A stretch of DNA of 23,746 nucleotides from CAJQQY01 sp964352225 (GCA_964352225.1 CAYGRM010000055.1:1-23746), one strand, 5' to 3'; positions 1 through 7,487 are shown, counted from the first letter of the stretch. The notes: a model not told the origin generated them from the sequence alone. Numbers and translations are program-made.

Positions 1-1380
1 ATTTAGAGCTTCATTGAGAAATTGATAAAATCGAAGTTGGATTAGTTTTTTTAAATTTTTATTTCGCTGCAGTAATTCATTTTCGAGTAAAAACATTTTT
101 TTCCAAAGCGGAATTTCTTTTTCGAACTTATTGGTTAAGAAATACATTTTGATTCTTTGGAAAAAAGAATCATTGTATTGATATAAAAAATCACCTCTTT
201 CAATTTCTGTTTTTGTTCGCGCATGAATTTTCTTTTCGAGTGTAGCGAGAGTTTTGATTTGTGTTTTCACTTTTTTGAAAAGTGCTTTGGTTTCGCTTTT
301 TGAAGTTTCTACAAGGCCAATTCCTCGCAATAAATTTTCCAACCTTTTTTGCAAAATCTTTTTGTAATCTTTCTTCCCTGCACGAACGACAATGCCATCT
401 AAACCAAAATCTTTTTCAATTTTATCCGCTACCACATTTCCTGTTTGGTTATTTTTGGAAGCGATCAAAACTGTTTTACCTTGACTCATCAATTCAACTG
501 CCAAGGCTGCGATGGTGAATGATTTGCCAGTTCCAGGAGGCCCGATAGCTAAAGTTAATCGATGGGTAAAAGTAGATTGTAAAATATTTTCTTGACTTTT
601 ATTTAAAACAACGGGGACAGTTAAGTCAATTTTTTTAGTAGTATAGTGTTGCTTTTGAGTTCCAAATATTTCATTAAGTGGCGTTGAAAAAACATTAGTC
701 TCAGACATTTTTTCCAACTCATTTAAAATTCCACGTGATCCTGTTGGTTTATTTAGCATCGCAAGTCCGCAAGCAGGGACGATGATAAATGGAGAATTTT
801 CTTTTCGTTCTTTTTGCAAATCCTTCAACATTTTGTCTGTCCAGAGATTTGGATAATTTTCAATTCTGGAAAAATCTAAACTTGGAAAAATCTCTTTTAT
901 CGTTTTTTCAATTTCAAAAACTTGATCAAACTGAATAAATCCTTTTGGTAATTTTTGAGTAAGGTTTTCTAAAATACCCGGTTGAATATTTTCAGCAGCT
1001 TGAAGAATAGCCGGATTGATAATTGGATTTTCGGCATCAATCGAAACATAAAAAATTTCATTTTCGACTTTCATTTCCACTTGGTACAAATAAAGAGGGG
1101 CAGCAATATTTTGTTTTTTCCTAGCAACCTTCATTTCTCCAAACATAAAAAAAGAACAACAATACAATGCCTTTTCTTTAGAATAAACGGCAAGACGTTG
1201 ATCTACTTTTTCGCCCCAATCAGTTGAAACTGGAAACTTTAACATTTTCCCTTGCAATAGTTCGGCACTTTCTAAGATGAGCGGATGCTCGACTTTTGCA
1301 CTATAAAAATTAAGTAAACTAATCGCCCGGTAGTCCGATTGGTAGCATGACCTAAAATAGTTAACAAGCGCTTTTTGCAT
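1..1380 (-). CDS. Superfamily 1 (UPF1/DNA2-like, AAA_11 type) helicase, N-terminal part, cut by window edge
   Basis: An open frame of 460 codons runs from an ATG at 1380 to the left edge with no stop. An in-frame TAA lies six codons before the ATG, so the start is well placed. Residues 1-250 form an N-terminal region I do not recognise. A Q-motif-like LNKSQENIL is at 259-267. A Walker A, GPPGTGKS, is at 280-287. A motif Ia-like segment, VLIASKNNQTGNVV, is at 304-317. Residues 340-460 are rich in Lys and Glu and look like a helical or coiled insertion, as often found inside domain 1A of UPF1/DNA2-type helicases. Walker B and domain 2 would lie outside the window. The family unwinds DNA or RNA with ATP; the substrate here cannot be told. 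The gene diverges from the MscS gene with a 91-base spacer. The family call is firm and the role unknown. Confidence 0.85.
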   Translation of the reverse strand, partial: MQKALVNYFRSCYQSDYRAISLLNFYSAKVEHPLILESAELLQGKMLKFPVSTDWGEKVDQRLAVYSKEKALYCCSFFMFGEMKVARKKQNIAAPLYLYQVEMKVENEIFYVSIDAENPIINPAILQAAENIQPGILENLTQKLPKGFIQFDQVFEIEKTIKEIFPSLDFSRIENYPNLWTDKMLKDLQKERKENSPFIIVPACGLAMLNKPTGSRGILNELEKMSETNVFSTPLNEIFGTQKQHYTTKKIDLTVPVVLNKSQENILQSTFTHRLTLAIGPPGTGKSFTIAALAVELMSQGKTVLIASKNNQTGNVVADKIEKDFGLDGIVVRAGKKDYKKILQKRLENLLRGIGLVETSKSETKALFKKVKTQIKTLATLEKKIHARTKTEIERGDFLYQYNDSFFQRIKMYFLTNKFEKEIPLWKKMFLLENELLQRNKNLKKLIQLRFYQFLNEALN

Positions 1381-1409
1381 TATGGAAAAATTAGATTAAA
1401 ATATTTTTG
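1374..1409 (+). promoter_or_regulatory. Weak candidate promoter for the MscS-type channel gene
   Basis: TATTTTTG at 1402-1409 fits the Bacteroidota -7 consensus TAnnTTTG. A TTTG at 1374-1377 could act as -33, but the spacer is 24 bases, slightly long. The leader would be about 55 bases. Such boxes occur by chance in AT-rich DNA. Confidence 0.25.
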
Positions 1410-1471
1410 TAAAACAACTTTAAAATATTTATAAATGGGTAATTTTCGGACTTAAAACTTTAAATCATAAA

Positions 1472-2824
1472 ATGAACCTTAACGAATTTCTCCAACAAGT
1501 ACTTTTTAGCCTCGGCACTCATGAAGTAACCACAAGGCAACTCATTAGTTGGGGGATCGTTTTGATCGTTACTTTTTTGATGTATCAATTGTCTATTAAA
1601 AAGTTTTTACCAAAATATTTCGCTCAGGAGAAATATGTCATTCGAGATAATTCTAGAATTGTAAGAAGTATTCGGAACATTTTCGGTTTGCTTGCCATGA
1701 TCGGGACAGTTTGGGCACTTGAAATTGATGTTCTTATTTACCAAATGCAAAGTGTAGGAATTCGAGTTTCGACCATTTTATATGCTTTGACGATTTGGCA
1801 GGTAGCGGGACTTTTAGATTGGTTAGCTTCGAAAGTTTTGGTTTATAATTATCATCGAAGTCGAAATGATTTGGATTACCAAACTTCCGTTGAAAAATAT
1901 GCTAAAGAAACAGATGGTAATGCTGGAAGTTTAGTGCGATTAGTCGTGTATGCTGTAGCTGTTTTTTTAGTATTGCAGAGTTTCAATCTAGAAAGCTATA
2001 CTGTTATCAACTTAACAAAAACTCAGATTAGAGTATCAGATATTCTCGAATCTATCTTGATTATTTTAACTGCTCGATTGATTTTTTGGATGGTAACTCA
2101 ATTAGTTTTGTATCGATATTATAAACGAAGTCAAATTGATACTGGATCTCAATATGCCATTAATCAACTGCTTAAATATGTCATTTATACGATGGCATTA
2201 CTTTGGGCAATTTCTAGTTTGGGAATTGAGATGACCGTTTTGTGGGGTGGTGCTGCAGCACTTTTGGTTGGAATTGGTTTAGGATTACAACAAACGTTTA
2301 ATGATTTTTTCTCCGGAATTGTATTGTTATTTGAACGATCCGTTGAAGTTGGGCATGTTTTGAATATTGGCGAAATGGTGGGAACGGTGAAAGAAATTGG
2401 ATTAAGAACTTCATTAATTAAAACAAGAGCTAATATTACCGTAGTTGTACCTAATTCAAAATTAGTAACTGATAATGTGATTAATTGGAGTCATCTGGAT
2501 GAAAAAGTGAGATTTATTATTAATGTCGGAGTGGCCTATGGTTCAGATACCAAATTGGTTAAAAATATACTGCTAAAAGTAGCTGCAGAACATCCTGAAA
2601 TTGTTGAACATCCTAATCCATTTGTTCGATTTACTGATTTTGGAAATTCATCTTTGGATTTTGAATTACTTTTTTTCTCTCGAAATTTTATTCGAATTGA
2701 GGATGTGAAAAGTGATCTACGTTTTGAAATTGATCACCAATTTAGAATGAATAATGTAGAAATTCCATTCCCTCAGCGGGTAGTTTGGATGAAGGGAAAT
2801 CAAGAACCAAAAAAAGAAGATTAG
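1472..2824 (+). CDS. MscS-family small-conductance mechanosensitive ion channel
   Basis: A 450-residue inner-membrane channel that would open under membrane tension to release solutes during hypo-osmotic shock. Hydrophobic helices lie at about 26-42, 68-86, 97-118, 154-170, 190-213 and 234-251. The pore helix at about 254-274 is rich in Gly and Ala (WGGAAALLVGIGLGLQQ), as in TM3 of MscS. The MscS beta-domain follows: FNDFFSGIVLLFERSVEVGH at 276-295, the GTVKEIGLRTS segment at 304-314 and VVVPNSKLV at 324-332, then the C-terminal alpha/beta domain. At 450 residues it is longer than E. coli MscS (286), because of extra N-terminal helices, and far shorter than MscK. The gene stands alone between a divergent helicase gene and a convergent mutL. 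No periplasmic or cyclic-nucleotide domain is visible. The family is clear; gating properties cannot be read from sequence. Confidence 0.93.
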   Translation: MNLNEFLQQVLFSLGTHEVTTRQLISWGIVLIVTFLMYQLSIKKFLPKYFAQEKYVIRDNSRIVRSIRNIFGLLAMIGTVWALEIDVLIYQMQSVGIRVSTILYALTIWQVAGLLDWLASKVLVYNYHRSRNDLDYQTSVEKYAKETDGNAGSLVRLVVYAVAVFLVLQSFNLESYTVINLTKTQIRVSDILESILIILTARLIFWMVTQLVLYRYYKRSQIDTGSQYAINQLLKYVIYTMALLWAISSLGIEMTVLWGGAAALLVGIGLGLQQTFNDFFSGIVLLFERSVEVGHVLNIGEMVGTVKEIGLRTSLIKTRANITVVVPNSKLVTDNVINWSHLDEKVRFIINVGVAYGSDTKLVKNILLKVAAEHPEIVEHPNPFVRFTDFGNSSLDFELLFFSRNFIRIEDVKSDLRFEIDHQFRMNNVEIPFPQRVVWMKGNQEPKKED

Positions 2825-2849
2825 GTTGATTAAACTATTATTATTGGAA

Positions 2850-2885
2850 AAAGAGGTGTTAACGTTTGAGCGTTAACACCTCTTT
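2850..2885. terminator. Strong bidirectional intrinsic terminator between the MscS gene and mutL
   Basis: A perfect 15-bp stem (arms 2850-2864 and 2871-2885) closes a 6-base loop, TTTGAG. T-runs flank it in both directions, so it can end the channel transcript on the plus strand and the mutL transcript on the minus strand. It lies 25 bases after the channel stop and 8 bases beyond the mutL stop. Confidence 0.92.
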
Positions 2886-2893
2886 TTTTAGAT

Positions 2894-4804
2894 TTAAGCA
2901 CTAAATTTTTTCGCTAACTCCTCTAATTCAAAAGTCACAAAACACTTTTTCCCCGTTGGACTGGTGAATGGCATTGCGCAAGCAAACAACTTATCAACTA
3001 GTTCTCGCATTTCTTCTTGTGATAAGTTTTGTCCCTTTTTGATAGCAGAACTTCGAGCCATAGCACGAGCTATATTTTCAAAAATATTCAAATTTAAATC
3101 TCGATTAGACTTATATTGTTCCAATAATTGTTCGATGATTTTTTGTTCATCTTGTGATGATTTCAAATCAGCTGGAACTCCATGAATCACAAATGCATTT
3201 TTTCCAAATTCTTGAATATCGAATCCTAACAAATTAATTTGAGGCAATAAGTCCTTTAAAATTTCTGCATCTGCAGGTGTGAGGGTAATATTTCTAGGAA
3301 ATAATTCCTTTTGAGTCACCGCTTCTTTTTCATTCAACCTACTCAGATATCGTTCGTACAAAATTCGCTCATGAGCGGCTTGTTGATCCACTAAAATATA
3401 ACCTGATTTGATATGACTAACGATATATGTTGAGTGAATTTGAAATAACGGTTTTACGTCTTTGGAAAAACTTTGACTCGAATCATCTAATTGATTTCCT
3501 TCTGACATTCCACTTTCAATCGTGATGGGTTGGTCACCAATCTTCTCATCTTTCGGTTCATCAAACTCGTCCAAACCATCATACATTTTTTTCCAATTTT
3601 GCAAATTGGAACTATCCAGAGGTGAGTTATTGGCCTTCGAAGAAAAGGTTTCATATCGTTGACCTTCAGTTGTAGTACCGCTCGAGGAACTACCTCCGGA
3701 AGTACCTCCCAAAAATGAAGGAGTAGAAGAAGCCTCTTTTCTTGATTCACTCATACTTGGCAAACGATGATTATTAAGAATCTGTTCTTGATCAAAGTCT
3801 AAAGTAGGAGTAATACTGTATTGGCCCAACGCATGTCGAACAGAAACTTTTAAATAATTATACACTAATCGTTCATCATCAAATTTAATTTCTTGCTTAG
3901 TTGGATGCACATTAATATCAATTCTAGCAGGATCTATCTCGATAAAAATCACATATAATGGGTAAGTATCTTTTGACAAAACATCCTCATATGCTCCCAT
4001 CAAAGCGTGATTCAAATAACCACTTTTGATAAATCTTCGATTGACAAAAAAGAATTGTTCTCCTCGAGTCTTTTTGGCAAATTCTGGTTTCCCTACAAAT
4101 CCCTCTAGGTGCAAAGCATCCGTTTCTTCCGAAACGGGCACTAATTTTTTGTTACTGTTTTGCCCAAACATATTTACTATTCGCTGACGCAAATTGCTTT
4201 CAGGCAAATGAAAAACTTCCGTACCATTATGATGAAGAGAGAAAAATATATCTGGATTAGCTAGTGCTACTCTTTGAAATTCATCAATGATATGACGCAT
4301 TTCAACTGTTGTCGTTTTTAAAAAATTACGACGTGCAGGAACATTGTAAAATAAATTTTTGATAGAAATACTTGTCCCTGCATTGCATTGACAAACTTCT
4401 TGAGATTTGATTTCAGAACCTTCGATACATATCCGAACTCCGATATCCTCATTGTGTTTTCGAGTTTTCATTTCCACCTGAGCGATGGCTGCAATCGAAG
4501 CCATTGCTTCTCCTCGAAACCCCATGGTCTTAATGGCAAATAAATCTTTGGCTGCTCGAATCTTGGAAGTTGCATGCCGTTCAAAACTCATCCGAGCATC
4601 GGTTGCTGACATACCGCATCCATTATCAATCACTTGGATTAATGTTTTCCCAGCATCTTTGACTATTAATTTGATCTGAGTACTTCCCGCGTCAATCGAA
4701 TTCTCCATCAATTCTTTCACCACAGAGGCAGGTCGCTGAATCACCTCACCGGCGGCAATCTGATTTGCAATAGAATCGGGTAGGAGCTGAATCACATCAG
4801 CCAT
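2894..4804 (-). CDS. mutL: DNA mismatch repair protein MutL
   Basis: 636 residues, normal for MutL. The protein couples mismatch recognition by MutS to strand incision and removal. The N-terminal GHKL ATPase motifs are complete: MENSIDAG (33-40), DNGCGM (60-65), RHATSKI (76-82) and GFRGEAMASI (95-104). The transducer domain ends near 335 with the conserved DINVHPTKQEIKF (296-308). Residues 345-450 are a low-complexity Ser/Gly/Thr linker. The dimerisation domain begins at about 451. It contains DQQAAHERILYE (473-484), which fits the endonuclease motif DQ-x-A-x2-E-x4-E. The other metal-site motifs are not canonical: the position of ACxxxxK reads ARSSAIKK (583-590) and that of CPHGRP reads SPTGKKC (615-621). 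Nicking activity is therefore uncertain. A small membrane protein gene lies 54 bases upstream on the same strand. The start is the first ATG before the conserved IQLLPDSIANQIAAGEV. Confidence 0.97.
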   Translation of the reverse strand: MADVIQLLPDSIANQIAAGEVIQRPASVVKELMENSIDAGSTQIKLIVKDAGKTLIQVIDNGCGMSATDARMSFERHATSKIRAAKDLFAIKTMGFRGEAMASIAAIAQVEMKTRKHNEDIGVRICIEGSEIKSQEVCQCNAGTSISIKNLFYNVPARRNFLKTTTVEMRHIIDEFQRVALANPDIFFSLHHNGTEVFHLPESNLRQRIVNMFGQNSNKKLVPVSEETDALHLEGFVGKPEFAKKTRGEQFFFVNRRFIKSGYLNHALMGAYEDVLSKDTYPLYVIFIEIDPARIDINVHPTKQEIKFDDERLVYNYLKVSVRHALGQYSITPTLDFDQEQILNNHRLPSMSESRKEASSTPSFLGGTSGGSSSSGTTTEGQRYETFSSKANNSPLDSSNLQNWKKMYDGLDEFDEPKDEKIGDQPITIESGMSEGNQLDDSSQSFSKDVKPLFQIHSTYIVSHIKSGYILVDQQAAHERILYERYLSRLNEKEAVTQKELFPRNITLTPADAEILKDLLPQINLLGFDIQEFGKNAFVIHGVPADLKSSQDEQKIIEQLLEQYKSNRDLNLNIFENIARAMARSSAIKKGQNLSQEEMRELVDKLFACAMPFTSPTGKKCFVTFELEELAKKFSA

Positions 4805-4830
4805 AGGTTGTTCTTACTTTTTTGTTTTCT

Positions 4831-4855
4831 AAAAAAAATTGGATCATTTATCCAA
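4831..4855 (-). terminator. Hairpin with T-run between the small membrane protein gene and mutL (terminator or attenuator)
   Basis: On the minus strand, TTGGAT and ATCCAA (4855-4850 and 4844-4839) pair across a 5-base loop and are followed by eight T. It begins three bases after the stop of the upstream gene and ends 26 bases before the mutL ATG. The stem is short, so partial termination is more likely than a full stop. No space for a complete mutL promoter is left between the hairpin and mutL. Confidence 0.45.
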
Positions 4856-4858
4856 AAA

Positions 4859-5164
4859 TCATCCCATTATCTCCGGCAAATATACGTTAATCATTATAAA
4901 CACACCTACAACTAGCACAACAATAATCCCTAACAACAACATATTAGACTTAAAAACTAATTGTTTCCGTAATCTTGGGTTACTATTTCTTCCTCGACGT
5001 AATTGAGATTTGATTCTTTCTTTTGCGGCTTCTGGACTATTTCCTTGCTTTCCTTTTGCCATTTCAATTCTACGTTCCAAGTCTTCTTTCTTTGGATCGT
5101 AATGTCGAGGAGTGTAATTAAATTTATGGTGTTTAGGTACTCTGACTATTCTTGGTAGTTTCAT
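4859..5164 (-). CDS. Small conserved protein with one C-terminal membrane helix, upstream of mutL
   Basis: 101 residues, function unknown. The N-terminus (MKLPRIVRVPKHHKFNYTPR) is basic and aromatic. The middle is strongly charged (DPKKEDLERRIEMAKGK at 23-39, then a Lys/Arg-rich stretch to 72). A single hydrophobic helix, about 74-94 (MLLLGIIVVLVVGVFIMINVY), lies close to the C-terminus, so the protein is probably tail-anchored with its basic part in the cytoplasm. I recall similar short proteins beside mutL in other Bacteroidota, sometimes labelled riboflavin synthase subunit beta, probably carried over from a neighbour. Nothing in this sequence resembles a riboflavin enzyme. It lies 54 bases upstream of mutL on the same strand, with a weak terminator between. 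It may be co-transcribed with mutL, but a role in mismatch repair is only suggested by position. Confidence 0.75.
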   Translation of the reverse strand: MKLPRIVRVPKHHKFNYTPRHYDPKKEDLERRIEMAKGKQGNSPEAAKERIKSQLRRGRNSNPRLRKQLVFKSNMLLLGIIVVLVVGVFIMINVYLPEIMG

Positions 5165-5238
5165 TCGAAGTCATTTTTATTTTTAGAAAAAGTAAGATAC
5201 AATATTGAGAGAAATTTTAGAAATGGTTTTTTGTTAAA

Positions 5239-5270
5239 TGTCTTTGGGTATAAAGATGCCGACAAAGACA
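5239..5270. repeat. Short inverted repeat TGTCTTTG / CAAAGACA
   Basis: Perfect 8-bp arms at 5239-5246 and 5263-5270 flank 16 bases. It lies in the leader region of the minus-strand small membrane protein gene. It could be an operator, an RNA hairpin or part of a larger repeat. No other copy is seen in the window. Confidence 0.35.
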
Positions 5271-5288
5271 AAATTGGTGGATAAAGGA

Positions 5289-5382
5289 AATAACCAATAT
5301 TGAACAAGGAATATCCAATCACCAATCAGACTATCTAGATATTAGTTGGATATTGGACATTCCTTGTTCAATATTGGTTATT
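5289..5382. repeat. Long intergenic inverted repeat (31-bp arms)
   Basis: Arms at 5289-5319 and 5352-5382 match over 31 bp with one mismatch (5313/5358) around a 32-base centre that itself pairs imperfectly. The arm is built from the words CCAATATTGAACAAGG and AATATCCAAT. The element ends two bases before the stop of the photolyase gene, so its transcript would form a very long hairpin at the 3' end of that mRNA. No T-run follows, so it is not a classic terminator. It may be a REP/MITE-like interspersed element. Confidence 0.8.
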
Positions 5383-5384
5383 CT

Positions 5385-6920
5385 TTAGAGGTTTTCTAAA
5401 TCATCTAAATAAACTTCTGCTTGCTTTAAAATCTCCGCTCGCTTCTCTCCGTCCATTTTATCCCACAGTCGATAAGCCATTCCTATCCTTGGGTTATTCT
5501 CTAATTTCTCTCGATGTCGATCATAAAAATTCCAATACAGACTATTAAATGGACATGCTTTTTCTCCTGTTTTTTCTTTTTTATTATAAAAACACGTTTT
5601 GCAATAATGACTCATTTTGTCAATATAATTGGCCGAACTCACATATGGTTTTGTTCCCACGATACCTCCATCAGCAAATTGAGACATGCCTCGAGTATTT
5701 GTAATTTCCACCCACTCAATCGCATCAATATAAATTCCCAAGTACCAATCATCCAATTCGTCAGGAGAAATTCCAGCCAACAAAGCAAAATTTCCAGTCA
5801 CCATCAATCGCTGAATATGATGCGCGTAAGCATAGTCCAAAGACTGCTGCACCGAATGTCGAACACAATGCATTTTGGTTTTGCCAGTCCAGAAATAATT
5901 TGGAAGTGTATTGTTATGCTCTAAAAAATTTAACTCCGCAAAGTCTGGCATTTTTGCCCAGTACACTCCTCGCATGTATTCTCGCCAACCAATTATTTGA
6001 CGAACAAAACCTTCAATTTGAGCAATCGTGATTTCGTCTTGATTTTTTTCCCAATGTGCGATCGCAGCTTTGACCACTTCCAAAGGCGATAACATTTTGA
6101 CATTCATGCTGAAAGAAATTCGAGAGTGATATAGTGACCAATAATGTGGTGTCAAAGCATCTTGGTAAGTGCCGAAAAGTGGTAAACATTTTTCAAGGAA
6201 AAAATCTAATACTTGCAGAGACTCTACTCGATTTGTCGCCCAGATAAAATTTTTCACATCAATATTTCCAATCGTTTTTACACCCTCATCCACAATACGT
6301 TGATGAATCTCAGAAACATCTTTTTCAAAAACTAAAGGTTCATTTGGCACATGATCTTTGGGTAATTTTTTTCGATTTTCTTTATCATAATTCCATTGCC
6401 CTGTCACCGGTTGATCGCCATCCATCATCAAGTCATACTTGCGTCGCATGCTTCGATAAAACGATTCCATGAGGTACGTCTTTTTACCTTCAAAAAATTC
6501 ATGCAACTCCAATCGAGTACTCATAAAATGTTCTGAATCAACTACAGCTGAAGAAATTTCTACCTCTTCGCAAAAATTTTTCAACTGCTCATCTAGACGA
6601 TATTCGTCTGGTAGTTGATATTCAAAATGTTCAATTTTATTTTCTTTGATGACTATTTTTAAATTCTCAACAAGGCTTGATGTATTTTTTTTATCATCCA
6701 ATTTCCAATAGATAACTTGATGGTTTTCTTCTTTTAGATGCTTCGCAAAATTCTCCATACTTGCGAAAAATGCTACCACTTTTTGAATATGATGAGCCAC
6801 ATAATCCGTCTCTTGGCGCATTTCAAAAAGGACATAAATGATATTTTTATCTACTTTTTGAAACCAAGAATGTTGAGCGTTGAGTTGGTCACCGAGAATG
6901 AGTCGTAAGGTTTTTTTCAT
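5385..6920 (-). CDS. Iron-sulfur bacterial cryptochrome/photolyase (PhrB/CryB type, probably (6-4) photolyase)
   Basis: 511 residues. The N-terminal part (MKKTLRLILGDQLNAQHSWF) is the DPRP-type antenna domain, and the C-terminal part is an FAD-binding helical domain. In Agrobacterium PhrB, a (6-4) photolyase, the 4Fe-4S ligands are C350, C438, C441 and C454. Here Cys352, Cys440, Cys443 and Cys456 have exactly the same spacing. The same +2 offset also finds the paired histidines H367/H368 (PhrB H365/H366), W344 and W392 (PhrB W342/W390) and Y393 (PhrB Y391), which are the proposed catalytic and electron-transfer residues. Light-driven repair of (6-4) photoproducts is thus the best guess; a photoreceptor role cannot be excluded. 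PhrB-type proteins carry a lumazine antenna. A DUF2256 gene lies 76 bases upstream on the same strand, probably in one operon. A long inverted repeat abuts the stop codon. Confidence 0.93.
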   Translation of the reverse strand: MKKTLRLILGDQLNAQHSWFQKVDKNIIYVLFEMRQETDYVAHHIQKVVAFFASMENFAKHLKEENHQVIYWKLDDKKNTSSLVENLKIVIKENKIEHFEYQLPDEYRLDEQLKNFCEEVEISSAVVDSEHFMSTRLELHEFFEGKKTYLMESFYRSMRRKYDLMMDGDQPVTGQWNYDKENRKKLPKDHVPNEPLVFEKDVSEIHQRIVDEGVKTIGNIDVKNFIWATNRVESLQVLDFFLEKCLPLFGTYQDALTPHYWSLYHSRISFSMNVKMLSPLEVVKAAIAHWEKNQDEITIAQIEGFVRQIIGWREYMRGVYWAKMPDFAELNFLEHNNTLPNYFWTGKTKMHCVRHSVQQSLDYAYAHHIQRLMVTGNFALLAGISPDELDDWYLGIYIDAIEWVEITNTRGMSQFADGGIVGTKPYVSSANYIDKMSHYCKTCFYNKKEKTGEKACPFNSLYWNFYDRHREKLENNPRIGMAYRLWDKMDGEKRAEILKQAEVYLDDLENL

Positions 6921-6943
6921 CTTTATTTTTTCGTTTAATTGTT

Positions 6944-7019
6944 ATAAAAGTCGCTGCGCTCGTTTTTGACGGGCAGCTAAAACTGCCTCTCGGCAGTCAG
7001 GGTGACCCGCTACTTTTAT
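6944..7019. repeat. GC-rich 76-bp element with 8-bp terminal inverted repeats, overlapping the end of the DUF2256 gene
   Basis: The ends are ATAAAAGT (6944-6951) and ACTTTTAT (7012-7019), a perfect inverted pair, and the next few bases also partly match. The interior is much richer in GC than its surroundings. It contains alternative hairpins: GGCAG / CTGCC / GGCAG arms at 6972-6996, where the middle arm can pair with either neighbour, and GGGTGACCC near 7000-7008. The size, ends and foreign composition suggest a small interspersed element. It covers the last seven codons and the stop of the DUF2256 gene. Confidence 0.5.
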
Positions 7020-7140
7020 TTCTTCGACAACGTTCGCTACAATATTTTACTTCTTCCCAAACCTTTGCCCACTTCTTTCGCCACTTGAATGGACGCTCAC
7101 AAACGACGCATATTTTTTCGGGTAAATGTTCTTTTTTCAT
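6997..7140 (-). CDS. DUF2256 small zinc-finger-like protein linked to photolyases
   Basis: 47 residues. The sequence MKKEHLPEKICVVCERPFKW followed by RKKW, a Trp-rich stretch and YCSERCRR is the classic DUF2256 pattern. Two cysteine pairs, C11/C14 (CxxC) and C34/C38 (CxxxC), are spaced as in a treble-clef or zinc-knuckle fold, with basic and aromatic residues (W20, W24, W28) between. Its function is unknown. From memory, the family is often encoded beside cryptochrome/photolyase genes, and here it lies 76 bases upstream of the FeS photolyase on the same strand. The family core ends at about residue 40. The tail NKSSGSP is encoded inside a GC-rich repeat-like element and is probably a late addition. 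The start is the only ATG in frame with the full CxxC. Confidence 0.88.
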   Translation of the reverse strand: MKKEHLPEKICVVCERPFKWRKKWAKVWEEVKYCSERCRRNKSSGSP

Positions 7141-7196
7141 GCTTCTTAAACAATACTTCCTACAGGTTGTTTTGAAAATAAGTAAAACAATAAAAA

Positions 7197-7487
7197 ATGA
7201 AGATTGCAGAAAAATATAATTTAACGGTAAGAGATGTTGATCGTATTATCGAAATGGGTTGGGAAGATCGAACCACTTTCGATGCTATCGAAATGCAGTT
7301 TGGTGTACCTGAGAAGGACGTGATTAAATTGATGCGAGAAGAAATGAAATTGAGTAGTTGGAAAATGTGGCGCAAGCGAGTACAAGGTCGTTCTACTAAG
7401 CATTTGAAAAAAAGACCTTTTGAAGAAGGACGATTCAAATGTTCGCGACAAAAAGCTATTTCAAATAATAAAATTTCGAAGCGATAA
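7197..7487 (+). CDS. TIGR03643/DUF2805 family small basic protein
   Basis: 96 residues. The core, from about VRDVDRIIEMGWEDRTTFDA (11-30) through FGVPEKDVIKLMREEMKLSS (35-54) to WKMWRKRVQGRSTKHLKKR (55-73), is the TIGR03643 pattern. It looks like a compact helical, possibly helix-turn-helix, fold followed by a strongly basic tail, so nucleic-acid binding is plausible but unproven. Members are often found near photolyase genes, as here: it is divergent from the DUF2256-FeS photolyase pair (56-base spacer) and convergent with the second photolyase-like gene. No enzymatic motif is visible. The last 15 residues are Lys/Ser/Asn-rich and probably not part of the family core. Confidence 0.87.
   Translation: MKIAEKYNLTVRDVDRIIEMGWEDRTTFDAIEMQFGVPEKDVIKLMREEMKLSSWKMWRKRVQGRSTKHLKKRPFEEGRFKCSRQKAISNNKISKR

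Noticed and set aside
282..1227. Plus-strand open frames of 78 and 81 residues (282-518, 982-1227)
   Set aside because: Both are antisense to the helicase frame, which has Walker A and an open frame of 460 codons; their translations show no family resemblance.
5514..5924. 136-residue plus-strand frame inside the FeS photolyase gene
   Set aside because: It is antisense to a gene with fully conserved cofactor residues; composition is typical of a shadow frame.
6944..7019. tRNA or other structured housekeeping RNA in the GC-rich stretch
   Set aside because: No cloverleaf, T-loop or anticodon arm can be drawn; the hairpins are short and mutually exclusive, and part of it is coding.
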